Below are positions 26,820 through 36,065 of a stretch of 64,000 nt of DNA, piece after piece. The DNA comes from Aulostomus chinensis. Its lineage: Eukaryota > Chordata > Actinopteri > Syngnathiformes > Aulostomidae. Within the stretch, counting starts at the first letter, position 1; the number at the start of each line of letters is the position of its first letter. The stretch is from contig JBBMOA010000004.1 in assembly GCA_037954235.1 (NCBI GenBank), forward strand, positions 11,410,601 through 11,474,600, in the 5' to 3' direction. A program made the translations under genes and the position numbers. The notes under the pieces are model-generated. The model was not told where the DNA came from. It searched no databases and saw nothing but the letters and a program-made list of their open reading frames with translations.

Positions 26820-26960
26820 TGTGTAAAACATGGCGACTCTCCTAGGGTCAATATTTTTTACTTCCGGTTGGGCGGTAAAGCGTGTTTGCCCGTCAACGCT
26901 ATTGTGACGATATCAAACATCAACTCAATAACTTTACAAACACCATTATATTAAGGAAAT
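26820..26960 (+). promoter_or_regulatory. snrpf promoter and 5' UTR
   Basis: TATA-less housekeeping-type region upstream of the snrpf start. An ETS-type site ACTTCCGG lies at 26860-26867 and a YY1-like AACATGGCGAC at 26827-26837. Both are common in promoters of ribosomal and snRNP genes. The transcription start is inferred to lie between them and the ATG. Confidence 0.5.
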
Positions 26961-28981
26961 ATGGTAAGTTTTATTTGCTTATGTTTACTTTCTGTAATTC
27001 ATTACATATTTAGTGGAAATAGTTATCACAGCGCAATTCGTGAAGCCTGGTAGCTAGTTAGCAGCGGCTAGGTTTAGCTTCTCATTCATAACTTTGAAAG
27101 AACTAATACCACACACTCGTTCACACACAGAGTGTTACACACACTTAAACTATTCAAGTAAATCATAATTTTTCAGGTAAATATGCCGACTTTCGTGGAA
27201 TTAATGTGAAGAGCAAATTTCTCTGTAGAATCGTTAGGTTAAGCTAGCGTGCTTATCTCGAAACACACTTTTCACCTCTGCACAGAAATACGAACATGTT
27301 AAAATGCATAATAATTACGAACGTTACTCGGTCTGTAGGCATTTACCTGTTTTTTGAGAAGCTAGAAATCCTCCTGAGTAAATTGTATCAGAACCCGCTA
27401 ACAGGAGTAGCCATGTGAGCAATGAACGCAGAGTATAATGTCAAAAATATAAACGATATTGATGGAATTAAACATCAAGTATGCATGTTTTGTTCTTGTC
27501 GCATTGTAAAGTTGCCCACAAGTATCCGAGTTCTTTGAATTGTTACAATACACATACACTGAAATGCACAATGGAGCGAATTAAGGTGTTGGTGGGAGGA
27601 ATTCATTTTCACCTGTTTTTATAATTGGGACTTCATTTTAAGTGTTTTTAGGGCCTGAGCCTGGAGGTACTCCGGGGCGAAGACCCGACTGTGTTTGCTC
27701 GTTGTCTGTTTTTTTGTTTTGTTTTTTTTTTCTTCATACAAAATTGTTTTCAGGTGCTTAAATCGTGAGATCAATGAGAAGTATGGAGTTTAATGTCTAA
27801 AAATAGAGTCTTTGGGCTCTGCGTAATTGGATTTAATTATAGAAGCAACTTGAACAGGTCACTTTAGAGATTGTCAGGAATATTTATCAAAATTTAGTGA
27901 CACACAGACTGAGTTAAACTTTGATTTAAACATAAAAAGTAATTGTTACTTTCATCGACGATGAAAGTAAGAAGCCCTACAAGTCCATACCTATTTATCC
28001 TGTTTCAACCGCTGGCTCGCCTGTAGAGTTTACCGCTGAACCCAAAGCCATTCCTGAACGGCCTGACGGGCAAGCCAGTGATGGTGAAGCTGAAGTGGGG
28101 GATGGAGTACAAGGGCTACCTGGTGTCTGTGGACGGCTACATGAACATGCAGGTGAGAGAAATTAATGTACATGTCTGAAACTTATCAGTTTTTTTGTTT
28201 TGTTTTTTTCTAAATTATTATTAGTATTTTTATTTATTATTTTTTTTTAATTTCCCGACAGCTGGCGAACACAGAAGAGTATGTGGACGGGGCCTTGGCC
28301 GGCCATCTTGGTGAAGTCCTTATCAGGTATGTTGAACAAACCAGACCTACCCATCTACTGGTCTTCAGTCCCACATTGGATCAGTACTTAGCGAGATTAT
28401 CTAGCTTGCTTCGAGGCTTGGTGAGCGGCAGGATACACAGACTCATAGTGAAGCGACGTTGAACAACAAAGTGCTTTATGCATCGTGTAAACACTCAAGT
28501 TTAAACTGATTTAAAGCTAAAGAAACCAAATACAATTGTCAAAAAACACTAGAGTTTTAATTAATCCAGTTATTTTTATTTTTTTTGTATGAACCAAAAA
28601 TTAGGTGTAGTTCGATATGTCGTCATTACAATTCTGATATTTTCTTGTTCTTTATAAGCTGAGTGAGCGGGGGGGGGGGGGGGGGGGTGTAGCGGAAGTC
28701 TGGATTCCATCCGTTTTTGTCTGAATTATTCAGTGACAGATTCCGAACTGCTTTAACTCACCTGTGGTAATAATTAACATCTTATTTGTTTGGAAGAATC
28801 CAGTGGAAGAAACAAATGAGCACCTCCTCATTAACAGTTTGCTTCTGCCTCATTTCACTGCTGCTACTTAAGGCTAAGTTTTATGTGAAGTTTTATTTTA
28901 AATTCTCTCTGCAGATGCAATAATGTTTTGTACATCAGAGGTGTAGAAGAAGAAGAGGAGGACGGAGAAATGAGAGAGTGA
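26961..28981 (+). CDS. snrpf: Small nuclear ribonucleoprotein F (Sm-F)
   Basis: Core Sm-ring protein of the spliceosomal U1, U2, U4 and U5 snRNPs. Forms the D3-B / D1-D2 / F-E-G heptamer around the snRNA Sm site (family knowledge). Four coding exons: 26961-26963, 28027-28152, 28262-28326 and 28915-28981, with GT-AG borders and consistent phases. They give 86 residues, the same as human SNRPF. Exon 1 contributes only the ATG, whose G is followed at once by GTAAGT. Exon 2 gives SLPLNPKPFLNGLTGKPVMV and the Sm1 motif (KLKWGMEYKGYLVSVDGYMN). Exons 3 and 4 give NTEEYVDGALAGHLGEVLIR and the Sm2 motif (CNNVLYIRGV), ending in an acidic tail (EEEEEDGEMRE). Intron 3 contains a long G run at about 28669-28687. 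The neighbour amdhd1 follows on the same strand, as in human. Confidence 0.97.
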
Positions 28982-29145
28982 ATAAGTTGAAGAGGACACG
29001 TTGTCATGTCTGTGTCGTTGAGTTGGTGTGTTTTTTGTGTGTGTGTGAAACAATGAGAGTTTGAGAGATTTTCCAGCTGTAAGGTTTTTTTTTTGTTTTT
29101 TTTTTTACTGTGACCAATTTTGTGTTCCGCCATTGTAATACAGAC

Positions 29146-29151
29146 AATAAA
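29146..29151 (+). terminator. snrpf polyadenylation signal
   Basis: AATAAA 165 bases after the snrpf stop codon, the first canonical hexamer downstream. Confidence 0.75.
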
Positions 29152-29364
29152 GTGATAATTGTACTCCTTCTTAAACTGGTTTGATGTATTTTTCTAAGTG
29201 CCGTCTGACAGCAACAACTGTTAATTTGACTTGTTAACAGTGGAACCACAGACTTGGACTCTGAGGGTTTGACTCACTGACTCTTCTTCGTGACAAACTT
29301 GAAAACTCTAAAATGTTCTCTTCAGTGCATTTACTGCCATGCCATAATTCATTGATACTGTAAT

Positions 29365-29640
29365 GGCAACACAAAATGAACTAGTGCCAGGAGTGCCAGT
29401 ACCTTCCACTGCATTGCCAGGAGTGCCTGTACCTTCCACTGCAGTGCCAGTACCTTCCACTGCATTGCCAGGAGTGCCAGTACTTTCCACTGCAGTGCCA
29501 CTATCTGTTTCGAATACATCAACCTGCCACAGTGGTGCCACCTCTGCCACTGAGGAGTCAGTACCTGCCAGTTAGATGCCACTGTGTTGCCACTATATGC
29601 CACTGAGGCTCGTGCCACCCAGGGAATCACTGCCATTGTC
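29365..29640. repeat. TGCCA-rich minisatellite upstream of amdhd1
   Basis: A 51-bp period built of a 30-bp and a 21-bp subunit, each starting GTACCTTCCACTGCA, is present about twice (29398-29500). It is flanked on both sides by further irregular TGCCA motifs, roughly 20 in 300 bases. Because 51 is a multiple of three both strands stay open here (for example VPSTALPGVPVPSTAV on plus), but no gene is supported. Confidence 0.7.
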
Positions 29641-29844
29641 TGGGTTCAATTCTGACGGTACTTTTCCATCATCAGCAGCTGTTTCTATGGTCCTTGTTCC
29701 CTTTAAATCTTGTTCTCTGGTCCCTGTGACAGAGGCCCCACCCTCCTGCACTTCAAACTCTGCTCCCCAGTACAAATATTTACCTGAACCTGTGGCTTAA
29801 GGCCACTCACTCTGCTCTCCGCTCTGCTCTCTACTCACGACTTG

Positions 29845-29886
29845 ATGAGTGCAGGAGAATGTCCAGAAACTACAAACTACTGGTGA
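29845..29886 (+). promoter_or_regulatory. amdhd1 upstream ORF overlapping the main start
   Basis: An ATG 14 bases before the chosen amdhd1 start opens a 13-codon ORF in another frame and ends at TGA 29884-29886, inside the amdhd1 coding sequence. If the transcript includes it, it would compete with the main start. Confidence 0.4.
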
Positions 29887-31785
29887 AAAATGCCAAGCAG
29901 GTGGTACTTATCTGCAACAATGGAGAGAAATACCTGACGAGGAGCAGGATGCAAAATCTCTGTGTGATTGAAGATGGGAGTATTGTGATCGGAAGGTAAA
30001 GTACCTCCGGAAAATACACTACGATGTTCTGTCTGCTGTTGGTGGAATTTTGGCTTCTTTGGTTTGAATGACAGTTGTTATCTGGCCGGTTGTGCAGCTT
30101 TTATGTCCTTATAATATGAAGATCATGTGGAATAGGCGACCCCCAGTGGCTGTAATTGCTCATTACTGCAGAAGAGACAACATCATTTCTATTATCACAC
30201 TCTTCAGCTACCATTACCAAACTGTCAATGGAGGGAGACTTCTGATACGTCCAAAAGTGTCTTGTTTAATTAGATAATTACATTTCTGCGTGCAGTGATG
30301 GGCTGATCAAAGCCGTGGGACCTGCAGACACCATCAGGTCTCTGTATTCAGAGGCATCTTTTGAACAGGTCATAGATGCCTCGGGGATGTGTGTCCTGCC
30401 TGGTGAGCATCAGCCTCAATTTTCATGGATTTCAGCTTGATTTTGCTCCATAGGGAGAGATCAGTGTCAAATCAGTGACTTGTACCTCGTTTCAGGGCTG
30501 GTTGACGCCCACACACATCCGGTTTGGGCTGGTGACAGGGTGCATGAATTTGCAATGAAGGTAAGGTTGCATACTAATATGTCATCAGTAGTTACGTCTA
30601 GAATATCTGATGAATTCTGTGACTTGTCCAGCTGGCAGGTGCCACCTACATGGACGTGCACCGGGCCGGTGGAGGGATTCACTTCACGGTGGAACACACG
30701 CAAGCCGCTGAGGCCTCGCAGCTGCTGGCCTCCCTGAGCAGCAGGCTGACCCGGATGCAGCGGGCCGGTACCACCCTGGTGGAATGTAAGAGCGGCTACG
30801 GCCTGGAGGTGCAGGCCGAGCTGAAGATGTTGGAGGTGATCGAGGAGGCCCGGCGTACCTTACCCATCAATATCTCCTCAACCTACTGTGGAGCCCACGC
30901 TGTCCCCAAGTATGTCCTCAAAGATGATCCACCAGCTCCCGAATGTTGACATGAAATATGCTTCTCTCTCTCTCTTATTTAGAGGGAAGACGGTTGAGGA
31001 AGCCACAGATGACATTCTGCAGGTTCAGCTGCCTCAGCTGAAAGAGCGGATGTCTGCTGGGACGCTCAGAGTCGACAATATCGATGTTTTCTGTGAACAG
31101 GGAGTGTTTGACCTCAGCTCCACCCGCTCCATCCTGCAGGCGGGCAAATGCATGGGCCTCAATATCAACTTCCATGGAGATGAGCTCCATCCTATGAACT
31201 CTGCTCAGGTAGAGTCCACTTAGAGGCAGACAACATATTTCAGACAGTTCTCTGCTGCCCCCCCCCCCCCATTACACTGACAGGGGCAGTAAAGACATCT
31301 GTAATGCACACATTTGAATAAAACATTCCAAGTAGAAATGCTGCATCATGACATGTGATGGTCCCAGTGACCTTTGACCACCAGTACCTTTGATGACTGA
31401 ATCTGCTCAGCTCAGGATGGCTGGACTGATGGATGTTGATTGCTGGCGTGGAGGAATAAAAAGTCTCTTCGTGATGCTTCTAAATGGCAATGAAACGTGA
31501 AATATTTGAAACCGAGAATTCCTGACGTTGTCGTACGCAAGCAGTTCGAACTCAAACAATTTTTTTTGATTTGGGTGTTAAAGTCTTTTAAAAGTATTAC
31601 TGTTTTAATGTGCAAGTTATTGGAACACTTTGAGATGGCTGGTTTCGATGTGGCAGTTGGGGGCGGAGCTTGGAGCGTTGGCCATCAGTCACTTGGAGGA
31701 GGTGACGGATGAGGGGATTGCTGCCATGGCCAGAGCTAAAACTGCTGCAGTCCTTCTTCCGACCACAGCTTACATTCTACGGTAT

Positions 31786-31823
<38 letters not shown>

Positions 31824-32643
31824 CCTTCACTATGTGGTAATCGTGTGTGTGTCCAGTCTGCCTCAGCCCCGAGCCAGAGACATGTTGGAGGCAGGAGTCA
31901 TCGTGGCCCTTGGCAGCGACTTCAACCCAAACGCCTACTGTTGCTCCATGGTGAGTCCAGGATCCCAAAGGTCCTGAATCATCATCATCATCCCAGACCA
32001 ACCCCCTGTCTTCCCTCAGCCCATCGTCATGCACCTGGCCTGCGTCAACATGAGGATGTCCATGCCTGAGGCCTTGGCCGCGGCCACCATCAATGCTGCC
32101 TACGCCCTGGGACGGTCCCACACACACGGCTCCCTGGAGGTCAACAAACATGGAGACCTGCTGGTGCTCAAGGCCACGCGGTACTTCAACCCTCCCACAA
32201 GTCCAGAGATAGCGTGGCTCGTTTTAGCGCAGGTTTTGGCTACATTTTCCAAATCTTACTCAGGAACAGTGAGTTGAGATTTATGAAAACGTACATTAGA
32301 ATGCAACACAAAACAAAACTCAGATAAGGGCCTCAGGCTCACGCGGTGGAAACACTGAACGCCTGCTCCAGTGCTGGAGACAGAGATTCTCATGACATCA
32401 TCAAATCCTTTTTGTGTAAAATAACCTGCTAGCGCGCCAAGCAAAATTGGTTAATGAACTTTGGAATCATTCACATAAAATTAAAAAACAAAACAAAAAC
32501 ACACAATTCCCTTAATTTTGTGTTGTCTTGGCTACAGGTGGGAACATGTGATCTACCAGCTGGGGGGACATCAGGAGCTCATCCGATATGTGGTCATCGG
32601 GGGAAACATCGTCCACGACAACGACAACACTGTGGATTTATAG
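29859..32643 (+). CDS. amdhd1: Imidazolonepropionase (amidohydrolase domain containing 1)
   Basis: Hydrolyses 4-imidazolone-5-propanoate to N-formimino-L-glutamate, the third step of histidine degradation; cytosolic metal-dependent amidohydrolase of the HutI family. Nine exons: 29859-29995, 30296-30402, 30496-30560, 30632-30909, 30983-31208, 31657-31781, 31857-31950, 32020-32180 and 32538-32643. All are GT-AG with consistent phases and total 432 residues (human about 426). The start (MSRNYKLLVKNAKQVVL) aligns with the human N-terminus. Visible motifs are DAHTHPVWAG (metal ligands His87, His89), GGGIHFTVE, ECKSGYGLE, YCGAHAVPK, INFHGDELHP (His260), AISHLEEV (His283) and LGSDFNPNAY (Asp334); roles are inferred from bacterial HutI. 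The last exon reads WEHVIYQLGGHQELIRYVVI and ends at TAG 32641-32643. That stop lies within the first copy of the 17-bp minisatellite filling the 3' UTR. Intron 6 contains (CA)n at 31789-31819 close to the donor. Confidence 0.96.
31210..31656 (+). other. amdhd1 intron 5
   Basis: A C run at about 31258-31270 and a short TGACCTTTGACCACCAG piece (about 31369-31385) like the core of the satellite-type repeat seen elsewhere in the window. No other feature seen. Confidence 0.5.
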
Positions 32644-33262
32644 AAGGTTCCTGCTCAGAGAAGGTTCCTACTTGAGAAGGTTCCTGCTTAGAGAAGGTTC
32701 CTGCTTAGAGAAGGTTCCTGCTCAGAGAAGGTTCCTGCTCAGAGAAGGTTCCTACTTCGAGAAGGTTCCTGCTCAGAGAAGGTTCCTGCTCAGAGAAGGT
32801 TCCTGCTCAGAGAAGGTTCCTGCTCAGAGAAGGTTCCTACTTCGAGAAGGTTCCTGCTTAGAGAAGGTTCCTGCTCAGAGAAGGTTCCTGCTCAGAGAAG
32901 GTTCCTGCTCAGAGAAGGTTCCTGCTCAGAGAAGGTTCCTGCTCAGAGAAGGTTCCTACTTGAGAAGGTTCCTGCTTTGAGAAGGTTCCTACTTCGAGAG
33001 GGTTCCTGCTCATAGAAGGTTCCTACTCTGAGAAGGTTCCTGCTTTGAGAAGGTTCCTGCTTAGAGAAGGTTCCTACTCTGAGAAGGTTCCTGCTCATAG
33101 TAGGTTCCTACTCTGAGAAGGTTTCTCCTCTGAGAAGGTTCCTACTCTGAGAAGGTTCCTGCTTAGAGAAGGTTCCTACTCTGAGAAGGTTCCTGCTTAG
33201 AGAAGGTTCCTACTCTGAGAAGGTTCCTACTTAGAGAAGGTTCATACTCAAAGAAGGTTCTC
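32641..33262 (+). repeat. 17-bp minisatellite, ~37 copies, in the amdhd1 3' UTR
   Basis: Consensus AGAAGGTTCCTGCTCAG, with variants in the last half (CTACTTCG, CTGCTTAG, CTACTCTG). I count about 37 units over about 620 bases. The array begins at the amdhd1 stop codon and ends about 55 bases before a polyadenylation signal, so it should be transcribed. Nearly every unit contains GAAGGTTC, the head-to-head dyad of a heat-shock element (GAAnnTTC), at 17-bp spacing. Open reading through it gives LLREGSC-type repeats after the stop and is not a gene. Confidence 0.93.
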
Positions 33263-33316
33263 CCCCTGTCAGAATGTGCTGGGCCTATGAATCAACGCTG
33301 GTATCTTCACAGTGTT

Positions 33317-33322
33317 AATAAA
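33317..33322 (+). terminator. amdhd1 polyadenylation signal
   Basis: AATAAA downstream of the minisatellite, giving a 3' UTR of about 700 bases. It lies about 240 bases from the convergent tspan9 signal. Confidence 0.65.
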
Positions 33323-33560
33323 CGCTTCAGGACCCGAGGGGTTCAGATCAACTGTCCCTGATGGCGTTTATCTGATGAGTGTGTGTGATTTCCATGATCG
33401 CCTCAGAAACAGGTGACATGTTTGTGGCGTCTGACTGATTAAAGAGTCTCGACATCTGTTATCTGAGTCACTGAGAGCACAAACACAGATACTACAGAAC
33501 AGTCGGTGAAGAGATGAAACCCAGAAACAAATCACTCCGGCTTGTGTTGAGAGCTCTGCT

Positions 33561-33566
33561 TTTATT
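33561..33566 (-). terminator. tspan9 polyadenylation signal
   Basis: TTTATT on the plus strand reads AATAAA on the minus strand, about 300 bases after the tspan9 stop codon. Confidence 0.65.
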
Positions 33567-33863
33567 GATCAGGTTAGAACACGATTAACACGCGTAGCTT
33601 AACAACCCCTTCCAGTCCCATGTTCAGGTCCTCAGCACAGGTATTTTATATAAAACGTGCAAGTGTGATTATAAAAAGTGGAGTAAAACTTCTTCTAATA
33701 GCTATTCACAACAATAAAAGGGTGCATAGTTGAGGAGCAAAGAGGCTCTAGTGGCGCACGTGAGCACGGCGTTGTTTCTACCATCAGCAGGCCATGAGGG
33801 TAACAGAGAGGAAGGACTGATACATCCGAAGTACCACATAATAAAACAACCACATGAATCTCG

Positions 33864-34440
33864 TCAGGCTTCGTATTTCTTCCCCGCTCGGTGGATCTGC
33901 TGGTAGAGCGTCATGGAGAAGGCCATGCCGAGGAGCTGGAAAACACACATACGCACACTGTGTAAGAGGATATCGTCATCTAGAGCTGTTTAACAGTAAT
34001 GGCGGTGAAACGACCCGCTTACCTGTATGACCAACACGCACATGGCGATGGTTCCTAGAAGGTGTTTGTTGTCGTCCAGCCACTCTTCTACTTTCTCATA
34101 GCAGCCCTGAAAACACACGGGGAAAATATCCAGTGTGATCCGGTTAGATTCCGGGTAAAAACAGCATATTCTCAATTCAGCATTTTGTGACCAAGACGTT
34201 GGATATAGGGATTATCCGTGGAATATTCATGATCCTTGGCCATGTAAAGAGCAACTGTGAAATGCTGAGTCCATGTAAATGTCGTCAAAATGTAGTTTTG
34301 ACCCGAACACGAAGAAAAATACAGCCCAGGTTGGAATTGCCGCAATTTCCCTTTAATCCCGACTCCTACCCGGGATTTCATCTAATCCCAAATTTAACCT
34401 GAACCCTCCAACTTCCCTTTGAAGGTATCTTAGAAGTCAT

Positions 34441-34526
<86 letters not shown>

Positions 34527-36049
34527 CCGTGTCCAGAAGACGTTTGAGGCGTTGTGTCCACAGCCCGGGTGAACCTGCTGGCAGCAGCGGTCTGGAACCA
34601 CGTTGACCTGGAGGGCAGTGTACCAGTCGTTGTAGCTCATCACGCCGCAGCACCGCCACTGGGCCAGCAGACACACCATCAGACATTAATGAACTTAATT
34701 AACTAAGTCAGGTTAATCCACCAGAGAAGCCAAAGTTTTCCCCTGTTGGGTTAAACACACCTCTCCCTGAATGGTGTTCCAGGCGTCCCTCAGGCCGGCG
34801 TTGTTGTCCGTGTTGTACAGAACCAGCCCGTCTTTCAGATCCCGTCTGGCATTTTCACTCACCTGAGGTGGAGGTGGATTATGGGATATGTAGGCACACA
34901 CGGATGGTAAGGATGAACAAACCCTCAAAGAGTCCTACCTTGTCAGTGTAGACGAAGAACAGGATGAGGAGGATGAGTTCAGCCAGGAGGATGATCAACA
35001 GAACAATGAAAAACTGCAAGGGAAAAGAAAGCGGGAGAATAACCAAGATTTGCCGGCCGTGTTCCAACCGCCAGGGTTGGAAGTCTCACATGAGAAGTGA
35101 TCACCGGGAACGTTCGCATTTCTTTGAGGTTCTGCCTTTGTTGAAAGACAGTGAAGGCACATTCAGAGAGATGAGCCGATCAAGCTGCTGCGCAGCAGTG
35201 GTACGACACCGCCATGTGTGCCTGCCACTGCCACCATGACCTTTGACCACTAATGTCCTTTTTTTTTTTAGGTTCATCCTAGCATCCCGGTGGACATTTG
35301 TGCCAAATGTAAAGGAATTTCTTCCCGACATTCCTGACACGTTGCTTTCAAATGGAGGTGACGGCAAACTTCACCTGCGACCAAAAATCTTTGCAGTTCA
35401 TCTTCGAGTCCCAGTGGACATTGATGCTAATTTTTTTTTTTGGGGGGGGGGGGTTGAGGTGTCGTGACCTTTGACCCATTTTATCCTTCGGTCCCAGTGA
35501 ACGTCTGCGTCACATTTGAAGCGTCTCCAAGGAATTGCAGAGACATGACATGGGACAATGGTGATTTCCTACAACCGAATTTACTTACTTAATTTATTTA
35601 CTTTCAACAACTCGCTAGTAGTGCATGATGGGTATTGTAGTATACTCACGCTCAGCAGAAGGCACTTGTTTTCCTTGATAGCGCCGAGGCAGCCCAGGAA
35701 GCCCGTCACCATGACGACCGTGCCGAGGGTGATGATGAGGTTGGCAGCGGAGAGCGAGGGGAAGGAGGGCGACAGTGTGGCGAAGCTGCCCTGAGACACC
35801 GACAGCCACACGCCCACGCCCAACAAGCCACACCCACCCAGCTGAAACACAGCGGAAATACACAAACTTCCTGCTGATTTCAGGATAACTTTCGTGTGTG
35901 TACTGATTGCTCTCCTCATTAAACGTAACACCCAGACATTTCCTGACAGTGTGTGTGTGTGTGTATGTGTGTGTGTGTGTAATTACCCAAAAGAGCAGGT
36001 TGAAGAGGAAGAGCATGTATTTAACGCAGCAGATGCAGCCGCGAGCCAT
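33864..36049 (-). CDS. tspan9: Tetraspanin-9
   Basis: Four-pass membrane protein that organises tetraspanin microdomains with integrins and receptors (family knowledge). Seven coding exons on the minus strand: 35987-36049, 35650-35841, 34939-35013, 34761-34862, 34527-34658, 34023-34106 and 33864-33935. All are phase 0 and total 239 residues, the length of human TSPAN9. The start MARGCICCVKYMLFLFNLLFW covers the cysteine-rich N-terminus and TM1. Exon 2 gives TM1/TM2 with the small loop (SPSFPSLSAANLI) and GCLGAIKENKC. Exon 3 is TM3 (AELILLILFFVY). The large loop has CCG at 147-149, PDRCC, a GCG and a CYEK cysteine, the usual disulphide set, with a possible N-glycosylation site NAS. TM4 ends in HRAGKKYEA. 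TSPAN4 is the closest alternative but fits less well. The donor after exon 5 reads CGG then gtctgtgtgt, directly against a (CA)n tract. Confidence 0.95.
34439..34523. repeat. (CT)n/(CA)n microsatellite touching a tspan9 splice donor
   Basis: CT tract at 34439-34452 running into a pure CA tract to 34523. On the minus strand it is a (TG)n tract that begins within the first intronic bases after exon 34527-34658. Confidence 0.92.
35240..35560 (-). repeat. Satellite-like repeat, inverted relative of 4190-4590
   Basis: Lies in tspan9 intron 2. Contains ATGACCTTTGACCACTAA, TGGACATTTGTGCCAAA, AGTCCCAGTGGACATTGATG, GTGACCTTTGACCCATTT and GGTCCCAGTGAACGTCTGCG. These are the reverse-complement words of the repeat in ntn4 intron 4. 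At least three degenerate units are seen. A T run and a G run (about 35431-35453) interrupt it. Confidence 0.6.
35949..35980. repeat. (TG)n tract next to the tspan9 exon 1 donor
   Basis: Imperfect TG tract ending six bases from the GT of the first coding-exon donor (GTAATT on the minus strand). Confidence 0.85.
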
Positions 36050-36065
36050 GACTCAACTGACGAGC

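Larger units (their letters stand above)
21421..26820. other. Intergenic region between ntn4 and snrpf
   Basis: The two genes diverge and no protein-coding exon was recognised between them. Repeat-like pieces: a poly(A) run at about 22406-22421, a block at about 23020-23170 resembling a dispersed fish repeat (TCTGGCCCAACGATGGCAC), a block at about 24595-24740 beginning like a fish repeat (GCGTTGGTTTGTTTGTTC), the element at 24993-25372 and an (AAAAC)n tract near 25600. Confidence 0.6.

Noticed and set aside
29308..29575. Repeat ORFs on both strands (VPSTALPGVPV and KVLALLAMQW types)
   Set aside because: The 51-bp tandem period keeps both strands open; no splice signals, start context or homology supports a gene.
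32588..32980. 130-codon ORF with LLREGSC-type repeats
   Set aside because: It is the translation of the 17-bp minisatellite after the amdhd1 stop codon. Three 17-bp units make 51 bp, so the frame stays open by arithmetic. No start context or homology.
32641..33262. CRISPR-like regular short repeats
   Set aside because: The units are contiguous with no unique spacers and the genome is vertebrate; it is a minisatellite.
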